In this document: positions 32,800 through 41,076 of the stretch, one piece after another
Position numbering within the stretch: the first letter of the stretch is position 1
How the letters are laid out: each line of letters opens with the position of its first letter
Source: Streptomyces malaysiensis subsp. samsunensis
GTDB lineage: Bacteria > Actinomycetota > Actinomycetes > Streptomycetales > Streptomycetaceae
DNA length: 64,000 bases
Reading direction: 5' to 3'
Assembly (NCBI RefSeq): GCF_024519315.1
Contig: NZ_JANIIC010000016.1
Coordinates: 62,001-126,000, forward strand
The notes under the pieces: model-generated
The model's database searches: none
What the model was told of the DNA's origin: nothing
Seen by the model: only the letters and a program-made list of their open reading frames with translations
Made by a program: the position numbers and the translations under genes

Positions 32800-33453
32800 A
32801 TGGGAACATTCGCCACCGGCTGGGAGCCGGCAAGGAGTCCACGAGCCGCGGAGGGGGAGACGGCTCCCACGCGGTTCGACGATCATCTGGCCGCGCAACT
32901 GCTGACCCAGCGCATCGTCTTTCTCGGCACGCAGGTGGACGAGGTGTCCGCGAACCGGGTGTGTGCGCAGATGCTGCTGCTGTCGGCGGAGGACCCGCGG
33001 TCGGACATCAGCCTCTACGTCAACAGTCCGGGCGGTTCGGTGACGGCGGGCCTGGCGATCTACGACACGATGCGGCTGATTCCCAACGACGTGTCCACGC
33101 TCGTCATGGGATTCGCCGCGAGCATGGGGCAGTTTCTGCTCACCGTGGGAACGACCGGAAAGCGCTACGCACTGCCGAATTCCCGCATCATGATGCACCA
33201 GCCGTCCGCCGGTATCGGAGGGAGCACGGCCGATATCGCGATTCAGGCCGAGAATCTCGAATTCATGAAGCGGTCGATCGAGCGGATCACGGCGGAGCAC
33301 ACCGGACAGAGCGTGGAGACCATTTCGCGCGACGGCGACCGCGACCGGTGGTTCACCCCGGAGCAGGCGAAGGAGTACGGAATGGTCGACCGGGTCGTGG
33401 AGTCGCTCGCGGACGTACGGCCGGCCGGTACGCGGCGCAGGATGGGGATCTGA
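32800..33453 (+). CDS. clpP3: ClpP serine protease subunit (ClpP3-like)
   Basis: 217 residues. Catalytic Ser in GFAASMGQFLL, His in MMHQPSAGIGG, Asp in the RDGDRDRWF segment. ATG at 32800 follows GAGGTCC-type sequence after the promoter region. Its partner begins 2 bp downstream. In Streptomyces the clpP3-clpP4 pair is a backup to clpP1-clpP2 and is induced by PopR; the PopR-like gene lies immediately downstream. The symbol is assigned from context. Confidence 0.85.
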   Translation: MGTFATGWEPARSPRAAEGETAPTRFDDHLAAQLLTQRIVFLGTQVDEVSANRVCAQMLLLSAEDPRSDISLYVNSPGGSVTAGLAIYDTMRLIPNDVSTLVMGFAASMGQFLLTVGTTGKRYALPNSRIMMHQPSAGIGGSTADIAIQAENLEFMKRSIERITAEHTGQSVETISRDGDRDRWFTPEQAKEYGMVDRVVESLADVRPAGTRRRMGI

Positions 33454-33454
33454 C

Positions 33455-34060
33455 ATGGGGCAGTACACGATTCCGACGGTCGTCGAGCGCACCACGCAGG
33501 GGGAGCGGGCGTACGACATCTACAGCCGGCTGCTGTCCGAGCGGATCATCTTCCTCGGCACCGAGATCGACGACGGCGTGGCCAACGTCGTCATCGCGCA
33601 ACTCCTCCACCTCGAATCGTCGAGCCCCGAGCAGGAGATCGCGATCTACATCAACTCGCCGGGCGGCTCCTTCACCTCGCTGATGGCGATCTACGACACG
33701 ATGACGTTCGTGACCGCGCCCATCTCGACGTTCTGCGTGGGGCAGGCGGCCTCGACCGCGGCGGTGCTGCTGGCCGGGGGAGACCCCGGGCGGCGGTTCG
33801 TGCTGGAGCACTCCCGGGTGCTGCTGGGGCAGCCGGTGAGCGGCGGTCAGCAGGGGACGGTCTCGGACCTCAGCCTCCAGGCCAAGGAGATGCTGCGGAT
33901 CCGCGCGCAGGTCGAGGAGGTGCTCGCGCGCCATACGCCCCACGACGCCGCCACGCTCCGCGCCGACATGGACCGCGACAAGGTCTTCACGGCGCCGGAG
34001 GCGGTGGCGTACGGGCTCGCCGACGAGGTGCTGAGCCGGCGGACGGCGGGGGCTTTCTGA
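33455..34060 (+). CDS. clpP4: ClpP-family subunit with missing catalytic His (ClpP4-like)
   Basis: 201 residues. Ser is present (GQAASTAAVLL) and Asp is present (ADMDRDKVF), but the catalytic His-Gln-Pro is Gly-Gln-Pro (SRVLLGQPVSGG; codon GGG). Thus the triad is broken and this subunit may be inactive, serving a structural or regulatory role in a mixed tetradecamer. It starts 2 bp after clpP3 in the same operon. Whether the substitution is general in ClpP4 proteins I cannot tell from here. Confidence 0.83.
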   Translation: MGQYTIPTVVERTTQGERAYDIYSRLLSERIIFLGTEIDDGVANVVIAQLLHLESSSPEQEIAIYINSPGGSFTSLMAIYDTMTFVTAPISTFCVGQAASTAAVLLAGGDPGRRFVLEHSRVLLGQPVSGGQQGTVSDLSLQAKEMLRIRAQVEEVLARHTPHDAATLRADMDRDKVFTAPEAVAYGLADEVLSRRTAGAF

Positions 34061-34123
34061 CAGGAGGGCCGGGGCTTTCTGACACCCCGTCCCCGAGGGA
34101 GGACGGGGGCGGGGGTCGGTGCC

Positions 34124-34711
34124 TCAGGCGGCCAGGCGTACGTCGCCCTGCCGTCCGGCGTGCCGGGACGGCCCACGGTCCGCGACGGATGTGGTGGACG
34201 CGACGGAGGTGACGGATGTGGTGGACGCGACGGACGTGAGGGACGCGACGGACATCGCCGCGCCGTCGCGCCGCCGCGGACCGGAGGCAAGACGGATCAG
34301 CTCGCCCTGCGCCATGGCGAGGAGGTCGGCCAGACCGAGACCGAGCGCGCGGGCGGCGGCCGCGAGGACCTCGGACGACGCCTCTTTGCGGCCGCGTTCG
34401 AGTTCGGAGAGGTACGGCATCGAGATACGGGCCGCCTCGGCCACGTCCTTGAGCGTGCGTTGCTGGGCGAGCCGCTCGCGCCGCAGCACACCGCCGACGA
34501 GGTCCCGCCACAGGGGCTCCTTCACCGGCTCCCGGCCGGGCTGCTCCCGCCCGGCCGGGACGGCCGGAACGCGCGGACCGGCGGGGGCCGCCGGGGCGGG
34601 GGCGGCCGCGGGGGCTTCGGCCCCGGCGGTGGCTCCCGACCGGGGCGCCGGGTCCGCGGTGGCCGGACGCAGGGGAATGACGCGGGCTCGGTTCGACGCG
34701 TGGCTGCTCAC
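34124..34711 (-). CDS. popR: PopR/ClgR-like XRE activator of clpP genes
   Basis: 195 residues. Ala/Pro-rich N-terminus SSHASNRARVIPLRPATADP, a Cro-like HTH (LAQQRTLKDVAEAARISMPY then LSELERGRKEASSEVL), and a C-terminus with Thr/Ser/Val repeats coded by a 9-15 bp repeat (about 34185-34250). PopR activates clpP3-clpP4 and is itself degraded by Clp protease. GTG at 34711 is a likely start; a start at 34753 is possible. Convergent with the clpP pair. Confidence 0.8.
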   Translation of the reverse strand: MSSHASNRARVIPLRPATADPAPRSGATAGAEAPAAAPAPAAPAGPRVPAVPAGREQPGREPVKEPLWRDLVGGVLRRERLAQQRTLKDVAEAARISMPYLSELERGRKEASSEVLAAAARALGLGLADLLAMAQGELIRLASGPRRRDGAAMSVASLTSVASTTSVTSVASTTSVADRGPSRHAGRQGDVRLAA

Positions 34712-34756
34712 CCCCTCAGGGTAGGAGCGCCGCGCCCGACGGGAAGGGGACAACGT

Positions 34757-34772
34757 TCTGCCCTTGGCGAAT
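34757..34772. promoter_or_regulatory. PopR-type box upstream of the regulator
   Basis: TCTGCCCTTGGCGAAT, 45 bp upstream of the popR start, matches the box before clpP3 at 13 of 16 positions. Suggests autoregulation. Confidence 0.6.
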
Positions 34773-35126
34773 CGCTCAAGCGTTCGGGTGCGGCCGGGTG
34801 GCGCAGACCCGGCCGCGTGCGCCGGATACGGAGTACGCGGCCCGGCAGCCCGGACGGGCTCGGCTTACGTGTCCTGGCAAGCCCGACCGCGTACGGCCCG
34901 CTTGGCCGCGCGGGCCCGGTCCCCCGGCCGCGCGGGCCCGGCCGCGTCCGGCCATGCGGGCCCTGCGGCGCCCCGCCGCGCAGGCCCGCGTACGGCCCAC
35001 TTGTGACCGACTCCACGCCCCAAAACATGGCAAACCGGATCAGAAACCCCCGTTGTCGGTGCCGGGCCCTACCGTATGGCTGTCCTTATTCACGCTTGCT
35101 GGGCTGCTTGCGTACTCGGACACGAC
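34773..35126. other. GC-rich intergenic stretch
   Basis: No gene supported. Repetitive runs such as GGCCGCGCGGGCCCGG near 34900-34960 keep frames open on both strands without ribosome sites or recognisable sequence. Confidence 0.4.
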
Positions 35127-35159
35127 GGGGGCCGGACCCAACAGCGCGGGCCGGCCCCC
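35127..35159 (-). terminator. Hairpin after the membrane-protein remnant
   Basis: GGGGGCCGG (35127-35135) and CCGGCCCCC (35151-35159), 15-nt loop; lies 16 bp beyond the minus-strand stop at 35176. Confidence 0.7.
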
Positions 35160-35175
35160 TCGTCCGGCGAGCCCG

Positions 35176-35355
35176 CTACCTCCGGTCCGTGGACTTGCGC
35201 TCGCCCTCCGGTGGCCGCCGCTCGTCCGGGGTCAGGCGGAAGACCACTCCGGTCAGTTGGGCGCAGACGCGTTCGATCTGGCGGCGGGTGGCGTTCCGTT
35301 CGGCGATGATCGCCGACAGAAGCAGCGCCGTCAGGGCCGTCGCGCCGTTGGCGGC
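35176..35355 (-). pseudogene. C-terminal remnant of a membrane protein (MASE1-like)
   Basis: About 58 residues with one membrane helix, ALTALLLSAIIAERNATRRQ then IERVCAQLTGVVFRLTPDER, ending KSTDRR and stop. This looks like the last segment of a MASE1-type integral membrane sensor domain. No start or upstream membrane helices exist, because at about 35355 the sequence changes into an oppositely oriented lectin-like fragment. Family call is moderate. Confidence 0.45.
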
Positions 35356-35667
35356 GCCAACCAGCAGTGGCGCGCCGTGGACGAGGGCGGCGGGGCGTAT
35401 CACTTCGTCAACCGGAACAGCGGCAAGTGCCTCGATGTGCCCGGTGCCTCCACCCAGGACGGGGTGCGGCTCCAGCAGTACACCTGCAACGGCAGCGCCG
35501 CCCAGTCCTTCCAGGTGGCCGAGGTCCCCGATACCCCGGGCGTCCGCTTCCACCACATGGTCACCGTGTCGCTCGGCGGCACGGGCACCATCAGCCATGT
35601 CATCAACAACACGGGCGGGCCCTCCAATTCCGGCAGCAAGGTGGCGAACCTCGTGAACTATCCGTAG
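35356..35667 (+). pseudogene. C-terminal ricin-type beta-trefoil fragment
   Basis: About 103 residues: QQWRAVDEGGGAYHFVNRNS, GKCLDVPGASTQDGVRLQQY and TCNGSAAQSFQV are the QxW-type repeats of a RICIN/CBM13 carbohydrate-binding domain. It has no start, signal peptide or catalytic domain and begins at the junction with the opposite-strand remnant. Probably the tail of a secreted hydrolase left by a deletion or rearrangement. Confidence 0.65.
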
Positions 35668-35834
35668 AGGCCCCCGCCCAACGGACGACCCCGTGCCCGC
35701 GATACGGCCCCTTCCCGGGGCGTATCGCGGGCACGCATATGCGCACCGGGCTTGCCCACCTCTGCGGGAGACGTCACCGTTGACCCCCACGGGCACGCGC
35801 CGCGCGCCCGTATTCGACTGGGATCGGAGGTGCC

Positions 35835-36617
35835 ATGGGACCGATCGTTCCACCCCTCGTTCCACCGTATGAGACCGTCGGCGACGGGCCGCACCGGGTG
35901 ATGGCGGTGCACGGCTGGTTCTCGGACCGGGCCGCGTACGCCGCGATGCTGCCGCATGTCGACCGGCGCGGATTCACCTATGTACTGCCCGATCTGCGCG
36001 GCTACGGCGAGGCCCGCGACATCCCCGGCTCGTACACCACCGGCGAGGCCGGGGGCGACCTCCTCGCGCTCGCCGATCACCTCGGCTGGGAGCGATTCTC
36101 GCTCATCGGCCACTCGATGGGCGGGGCCGTCGTGCAGCGCGTGGTGGCGGCCGCCCCGCACCGGGTCCGCCGGCTGGTCGGGGTCGCGCCGGTGCCGGCC
36201 AGCGGGGTGCCGATGGAGGGCGAGCAGTGGCAGCTGTTCGCGGCCGCCCCCGACCGCCCGGAGAACCGCCGGGCGATCATCGACCGCACCACCGGCGGCC
36301 GCCACCCGGCCGCCTGGCTGGACCTGATGGTGCGCCACTCACTGGAACACAGCGACCCCAAGGCGCTCCGCGCATGGCTGGACTCCTGGGCGCTGGAGGA
36401 CTTCCACGAGGACATAGCCGGCGCCCAGGTGCCGGTGCGGATCGTGGTCGGCGCCCATGACCCGGCGCTCACGGCCGAGGTGATGCGGCAGACCTGGCTG
36501 CGCTGGTATGTCAACGCCGAGCTGGTGGAGCTGGAGTACGCCGGGCACTACCCGGCCGATGAGACACCACAGGAACTGGTGCGGGCCGTGGAGGACTTCA
36601 TCACGGCTGACGCGTAG
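35835..36617 (+). CDS. Alpha/beta hydrolase
   Basis: 260 residues. Oxyanion region VHGWFSD, nucleophile elbow GHSMGGAV (Ser about residue 96), catalytic Asp in VVGAHDPALT and His in GHYPADETPQ. Canonical alpha/beta fold of ester or C-C hydrolases; substrate unknown. ATG at 35835 follows GGAGGTGCC. Its 3' end overlaps the convergent lytic transglycosylase by 17 bp. Confidence 0.88.
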   Translation: MGPIVPPLVPPYETVGDGPHRVMAVHGWFSDRAAYAAMLPHVDRRGFTYVLPDLRGYGEARDIPGSYTTGEAGGDLLALADHLGWERFSLIGHSMGGAVVQRVVAAAPHRVRRLVGVAPVPASGVPMEGEQWQLFAAAPDRPENRRAIIDRTTGGRHPAAWLDLMVRHSLEHSDPKALRAWLDSWALEDFHEDIAGAQVPVRIVVGAHDPALTAEVMRQTWLRWYVNAELVELEYAGHYPADETPQELVRAVEDFITADA

Positions 36618-37317
36618 CCGACGGTGAGACGCCGGAGGCGGTCGCGGACGGATCGGTGGAGGGCGAGGGTGAGGATGGGGCGGACGGGGCGGACGGTGCG
36701 GCGGAGGCGCGGTCGGTGCGCCGGTGCTTCGCCTCGCTCCGTTGGTACCTCTCCTCGCTCTCCTCGTACTTGGGCAGCAGATCCGTCAAGATCTTGTCGA
36801 CATATTCCTGGGTCTCGAGGATCTTGGGGATGCCGCGCGCCCGGAGCACCGCGTTCGGCCCCGCGTTGTACGCGGCGAGCGCGAGCCGGGTCGAGCCGAG
36901 CCTGGTCCCGCTGCCCGGGACCGCCTTGACAACCTCGTAGAGATGGCACATGTAGCGGGCCTGTGAGGGGATGGCGTCGCGGGGCTCCCAGACATCGGCC
37001 TTGCCGTCGCCGCTGCCGTCCTTGCCCCACTCCTTCCAGGTGACCGGGGAGAACTGCGAAATGCCCTGGGCGTGCCCGGAGTCCGCGTCCGGCTGCCAGC
37101 CGCTCTCCGCGTCGATCTGGGCGGCCAGCAGCGGCACGCTCAGCGGGGAGCAGGCGCCGCGGACCGCCGCCTCCAGCACGGGGCGCCGGGTGTCGGGGAC
37201 CACCGGCAGCTCCGGTTCCGAGGGCTCGGTGATATGCCGTACGACCAGAACCGCGGCGACGACCAGCGCGAGGCCGGCGACGAAGGCCGCGGCCATCCCG
37301 GCGGCGCGGGTCAGCAT
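36601..37317 (-). CDS. Membrane-anchored lytic transglycosylase
   Basis: 238 residues. N-terminal signal anchor (AAAFVAGLALVVAAVLVVRH), SLT domain with catalytic Glu in AQIDAESGWQPDAD, then AQGISQFSPVTW and LALAAYNAGPNAVLR, and a Ser/Pro/Thr-rich tail typical of wall-spanning proteins. Cleaves peptidoglycan glycan strands to form 1,6-anhydro ends. Monocistronic, minus strand. Confidence 0.88.
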   Translation of the reverse strand: MLTRAAGMAAAFVAGLALVVAAVLVVRHITEPSEPELPVVPDTRRPVLEAAVRGACSPLSVPLLAAQIDAESGWQPDADSGHAQGISQFSPVTWKEWGKDGSGDGKADVWEPRDAIPSQARYMCHLYEVVKAVPGSGTRLGSTRLALAAYNAGPNAVLRARGIPKILETQEYVDKILTDLLPKYEESEERYQRSEAKHRRTDRASAAPSAPSAPSSPSPSTDPSATASGVSPSATRQP

Positions 37318-37401
37318 GCCGGAACCGGCACGGAGGGGGTACGCATGCAGGGACCGTAGCCGGTATCGCGGGCCGATCCGTAATCGGTCGCCGACACGGT
37401 C

Positions 37402-38127
37402 CTATCGTGCCTGGTGGGCCGGGGGCATGGGCGGCCCGGCGGGGGCCGCGGGGAGCGGGCCGGACCCGCCCTCGGCCGGGCGCTTCATCACATACGCCGC
37501 ACCGGCGCCCGCCGCGAACAGCGCCAGCACCGAGACCGCGGTGCCCAGCCAGGTGGCGCCGAGCCACTGGCCGCCGACATAGCCGAGGGTCACGCTGTAG
37601 GCCGCCCAGGCGAGCCCGGCCACCGCCGACCACGGCAGGAATTCCTTCACCCTCCGGTGGGCCGCGCCCGCGCTCAGGCTGACGACCGAGCGGCCCGCGG
37701 GCGCGAAGCGGGCTATCACCACGAGCGGACCGCCGCCGCGCACCAGCGCGGTGCCCAACTTCTCCTGGGCGGAGGTGAGTCTGCGGGAGCGGGCGATGGC
37801 GCGGTCGAGCCGGTCGCTGCCGCGCCAGGCCAGCCGGTAGGCGACCATGTCCCCGAGGACGGAGGCGGTCGCGGCGCACAGCATCAGCCCGAACATGGCG
37901 GGGAAGTCGGCCGCGCCCGCCTGGCGCACCACGCCGACGGCGTCAACGGTGGTGCCGGCGGCCGCGGTGGCGGCGGTGATGACCAGAACTCCGCTGGGCA
38001 GAACGGGCAGAAAGACATCGAGCAGGACGGATGCCCCGATCACCGCGTAAATCCATGGGGTGTTGGTCAGTGACCCCAAATGTTCCAACAACGTTCGACT
38101 CCCGATCCCGGTCCCCCCGCTGCGCAT
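37402..38127 (-). CDS. DedA-family membrane protein
   Basis: 241 residues with about five hydrophobic segments. DedA signature ARFAPAGRSVVSLSAGA and preceding re-entrant region GDMVAYRLAWRGSDRLDRA. Members act as lipid (undecaprenyl-phosphate or phosphatidylethanolamine) flippases or in envelope homeostasis. C-terminus is Pro-rich. The start is uncertain: no clear ribosome site precedes ATG at 38127, and an in-frame TTG at the LEHLGS residue is an alternative. Confidence 0.8.
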   Translation of the reverse strand: MRSGGTGIGSRTLLEHLGSLTNTPWIYAVIGASVLLDVFLPVLPSGVLVITAATAAAGTTVDAVGVVRQAGAADFPAMFGLMLCAATASVLGDMVAYRLAWRGSDRLDRAIARSRRLTSAQEKLGTALVRGGGPLVVIARFAPAGRSVVSLSAGAAHRRVKEFLPWSAVAGLAWAAYSVTLGYVGGQWLGATWLGTAVSVLALFAAGAGAAYVMKRPAEGGSGPLPAAPAGPPMPPAHQAR

Positions 38128-38228
38128 GTCGCCGGGAAGCGGCAGGCGTCAGCCTGTAACAGCCATACAGCGTACGCCTGTGACTGAAGAGGATAACGGT
38201 AAGGGTTGTGATGATGTTGTTCGAATCA

Positions 38229-38259
38229 CGCCATGCGGGGCGTTCGGCCCCGCATGGCG
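38229..38259. terminator. 13-bp stem hairpin
   Basis: CGCCATGCGGGGC (38229-38241), GTTCG loop, GCCCCGCATGGCG (38247-38259). Lies 52 bp downstream of the DoxX gene stop; would terminate that minus-strand transcript. Confidence 0.85.
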
Positions 38260-38310
38260 CGATGGGTGATGTGACGCCGGATCCGAATACCGAATACGGC
38301 GAACCGGAAT

Positions 38311-38796
38311 CTATCGGACGACGGACGGCTCGCGCCGCGCTTCGGGCGCCGCCTCGCTCTCGCGAGCCGGGCCCGAGCCGAATATTCGGTCCAGCGCCCA
38401 GGGGCCGGGGCCGGTGAAGACGAGCAGCAGCAGGGTCCAGCAGAACATCGCGGCGGGCTCGCCGCCGTTCTGGATGGGCCACAGCTTCTCGGGCTGGTGT
38501 TCATGGAAGTACGCGTAGGCCATCGAGCCCGAGGAGATGAAGGCCGCGCTGCGGCTGCCGAGGCCGAGCATCACCAGCGCGCCGCCGATGAGCTGGATCA
38601 CGGCCGCGTACCAGCCCGGCCAGGTGCCGGCGTCGATGGTCTTGCCGGTGCCCATGATGCCGCCGAACCAGCCGAGCAGCGATGAGGCGCCGTGGCAGAA
38701 GAACAGCAGTCCGACCACGATGCGGAAGAGGGACAGGACGTACGGCTTGGCGTTGTCGAGCGCCTCGCCGAGGTTGCGGGGGGTGGAAGAAGGCAT
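38311..38796 (-). CDS. DoxX-family membrane protein
   Basis: 161 residues with four membrane helices (LFRIVVGLLFFCHGASSLLG, AAVIQLIGGALVMLGLG, AAFISSGSMAYAYF, AMFCWTLLLLVFTG). DoxX-type proteins often act in thiosulfate or redox chemistry, but in actinobacteria the function is generally unknown. ATG at 38796 follows AAGGAG at 10 bases. Monocistronic with terminator downstream. Confidence 0.85.
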   Translation of the reverse strand: MPSSTPRNLGEALDNAKPYVLSLFRIVVGLLFFCHGASSLLGWFGGIMGTGKTIDAGTWPGWYAAVIQLIGGALVMLGLGSRSAAFISSGSMAYAYFHEHQPEKLWPIQNGGEPAAMFCWTLLLLVFTGPGPWALDRIFGSGPARESEAAPEARREPSVVR

Positions 38797-38935
38797 GAGT
38801 GGGGAGCTCCTTGCTCCGGGGACGGAGAACAGCGGAACCGCCAGGTTAGGTACCCCTCACCTTTTGTTGCAAGTTCAAGTTCCTGCCAAAGTGGAGGCCC
38901 CGGAGCACCTTTTGTCCCGCCCTGGAAGCCGCTCC

Positions 38936-40918
38936 TCAGAGCCCCACAGCGCACATCGGGGCACCTTCCTGACGGGGTTCCCCGGTGGTCACCACGCGGA
39001 GCACCGCCCGTGCCACCGCGTCCGTGTCGCAGAGGGTGACCGAGTTCACGCCCGGCCGCGCGCCCGCGGCGGTCACCCAGTGGACCCCCTCGGTCGGCAC
39101 CCCGATGGCGAACCGCCGCGGATGCGGGCGGCCGTGGGCGTCCACCAGCCGGTAGGGGGCGGTGGTGACGTCGAGGCCGCCGGTCTCATAGCCCTCCACC
39201 CGATGCGGACGGCACTGCCCGGTCTCCAGCAGATGGTTCAGCAACTCATCGGCGGTCCGGCGCACATCGGGCTCCGGCAGCCGCGCCTCGATCAGGGTCG
39301 TGGCCGCCACCGGTGCACCCGGCACCTCGGCCGACCGCGCGGCGAATCCAGCCATGGCGGCCCCTTGGTCTGGACTTTCCAAGGTCACTTCAAGCCGTGG
39401 GCCGAGGACGTCCAGGACGCCCGCCTCGATCAGCGCGGCCATCTCCTCGATCCGGCGGCGCGGCGGGCCGATCGAGAGAAAGGCGTTGAGCGGGGTGTAC
39501 CAGCGGTCCAGATGCGCACGGCGGGACGCCCCCGTCAGCCCGCCGTGGTCGACGATCAGCCGCACCTCGTTGCGGACGTCGCGCAGAACGTCGAGGGCCG
39601 CCTTGACCGGGCCTTCGACATTGCCCAGCCGGGCGTGCGCCACGTCCTGGTGGGCGTAGGCCAGCAGCCAGCGCCGGAAGTCGTCACGCCCCGTGAACCT
39701 GCGTCCGCGCAGCGGCTGGGCCACCGCGTCCCAGGACCAGCGCTCGGCTTCCGGAATGCCGTACTCCGAGAGCACCGTGGCCTCTTCGGGGCTGCCGTGG
39801 CCGGTGGCCAAAAAGTGACCCCTGAAGCGTGCTGGGGTGAACGAGACGGGGGTGCCGGAGCCGGGCCCGGGGGCTTCGGGGGCTTCTGGGGCGGCCGGGG
39901 CGTGGGTGTCGGGCGCGCGGAGGGCCAGCAGCGCCTCGTAGTAGACCGTCTCGGCCTCCTTGGCCACCAGCGGCCAGATCTCGGTGAGGAAGTCCGGCGG
40001 ATCGCCGGAGTCCGCGCGCTTGCGGAAGTGGTCGAGCACATCGGGGGTCAGCAGTAGCGGGGTGTGCCGGCCGCACGGCCCCTTCGCGTTGTCGCCCCGC
40101 GCGTGGTACGGGATGCCGCGCCGCGACCCCGCGTACAGCCGTGGTTCGCGGCCCGAGGGCCGGTAGACCAGACCGCCCTGGCCGTTCGGTGCGAAGGTGC
40201 CGCCCCGGCCCGCCGTCAACAGCGCCATATGGTCGAAGAAGTTGAGGCCGAGACCGCGCAACAGCACCGGTTCGCCCGGGGCGATGGGCGACAAGTCGAT
40301 ATCGGCGGGGTTGGCGGGCGGGTAGTAGCGCAGCCCGTGCCGCTCCGCGTGGGCCGCGTACCGCCGCTCCGTGGGGTCGGCGGCCGCCGGCAGATGGCCC
40401 TGCGCCAGGACGACGGCGCGCAGTCTCGCCAGACGGCTTCCGTCGTCCAGCGTCAGCACCTGCTCGCCGTCGGCCCGCTCCTCCAGCCGTACGGCGCGGG
40501 CCCGGTGTGTGCGGACCGTCACGGTGTCCGGCGCGCCCCGCACCACCTCGCCGAACACCCACTCCAGATAGCGGCCGTAGAGCGCGCGGCTGGGGTAGTC
40601 GTCCGGACCGAGACCGGGCGCCAGACCGCGCGCCGTGACCCATTCGTACAGGCTCGGCCCGGTCCGCACCGGTCCGCCGCATTCGACGCTCGCATCGGTG
40701 AACAGGGTCACCTGCGAGGCCACGGTGTTCATCAGCAGCTCGTCCGGCTGGGCGGTGCGCCAGACCCGTCCCGCGCCGGGCGGGGAGGGGTCCACCATAT
40801 GCACGGTCAGCGGGGTGCCGGACGCCAGTTCCGGGGCCGAGGCGCACAGGCGCTCCAGCACGCTGGTGCCGCGCGGCCCGGCGCCGACGACGGCTATCGC
40901 GTGGAGATCTCCGGCCAA
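38936..40918 (-). CDS. FAD/NAD(P)-binding protein
   Basis: 660 residues. N-terminal dinucleotide motif AIAVVGAGPRGTSVLERLCA, second nucleotide loop VVLAQGHLP near residue 185 and a long C-terminal part. The family (FAD-NAD(P)-binding, NAD_binding_9) includes proteins of unknown substrate, some in secondary metabolism. TTG at 40918 is chosen because GGGAG lies 8 bases upstream; the upstream GTG at 40990 would add 24 residues with no family pattern. It faces the DoxX gene as an independent unit. Confidence 0.8.
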   Translation of the reverse strand: MAGDLHAIAVVGAGPRGTSVLERLCASAPELASGTPLTVHMVDPSPPGAGRVWRTAQPDELLMNTVASQVTLFTDASVECGGPVRTGPSLYEWVTARGLAPGLGPDDYPSRALYGRYLEWVFGEVVRGAPDTVTVRTHRARAVRLEERADGEQVLTLDDGSRLARLRAVVLAQGHLPAAADPTERRYAAHAERHGLRYYPPANPADIDLSPIAPGEPVLLRGLGLNFFDHMALLTAGRGGTFAPNGQGGLVYRPSGREPRLYAGSRRGIPYHARGDNAKGPCGRHTPLLLTPDVLDHFRKRADSGDPPDFLTEIWPLVAKEAETVYYEALLALRAPDTHAPAAPEAPEAPGPGSGTPVSFTPARFRGHFLATGHGSPEEATVLSEYGIPEAERWSWDAVAQPLRGRRFTGRDDFRRWLLAYAHQDVAHARLGNVEGPVKAALDVLRDVRNEVRLIVDHGGLTGASRRAHLDRWYTPLNAFLSIGPPRRRIEEMAALIEAGVLDVLGPRLEVTLESPDQGAAMAGFAARSAEVPGAPVAATTLIEARLPEPDVRRTADELLNHLLETGQCRPHRVEGYETGGLDVTTAPYRLVDAHGRPHPRRFAIGVPTEGVHWVTAAGARPGVNSVTLCDTDAVARAVLRVVTTGEPRQEGAPMCAVGL

Positions 40919-41076
40919 GGTTGTGTCTCCCGGGGCAGATGTGACGCGTGTAGGCAAGGATGCGCGCCCATCATGCCGTTCGCTCGACACGATTCGAGCC
41001 GGTCTCCGGAACGTAGCGCTCCGTTGTGGCCTGTATCACGTGGCATATGCCACGGAATGGCACCCAAAGGGGCCGA

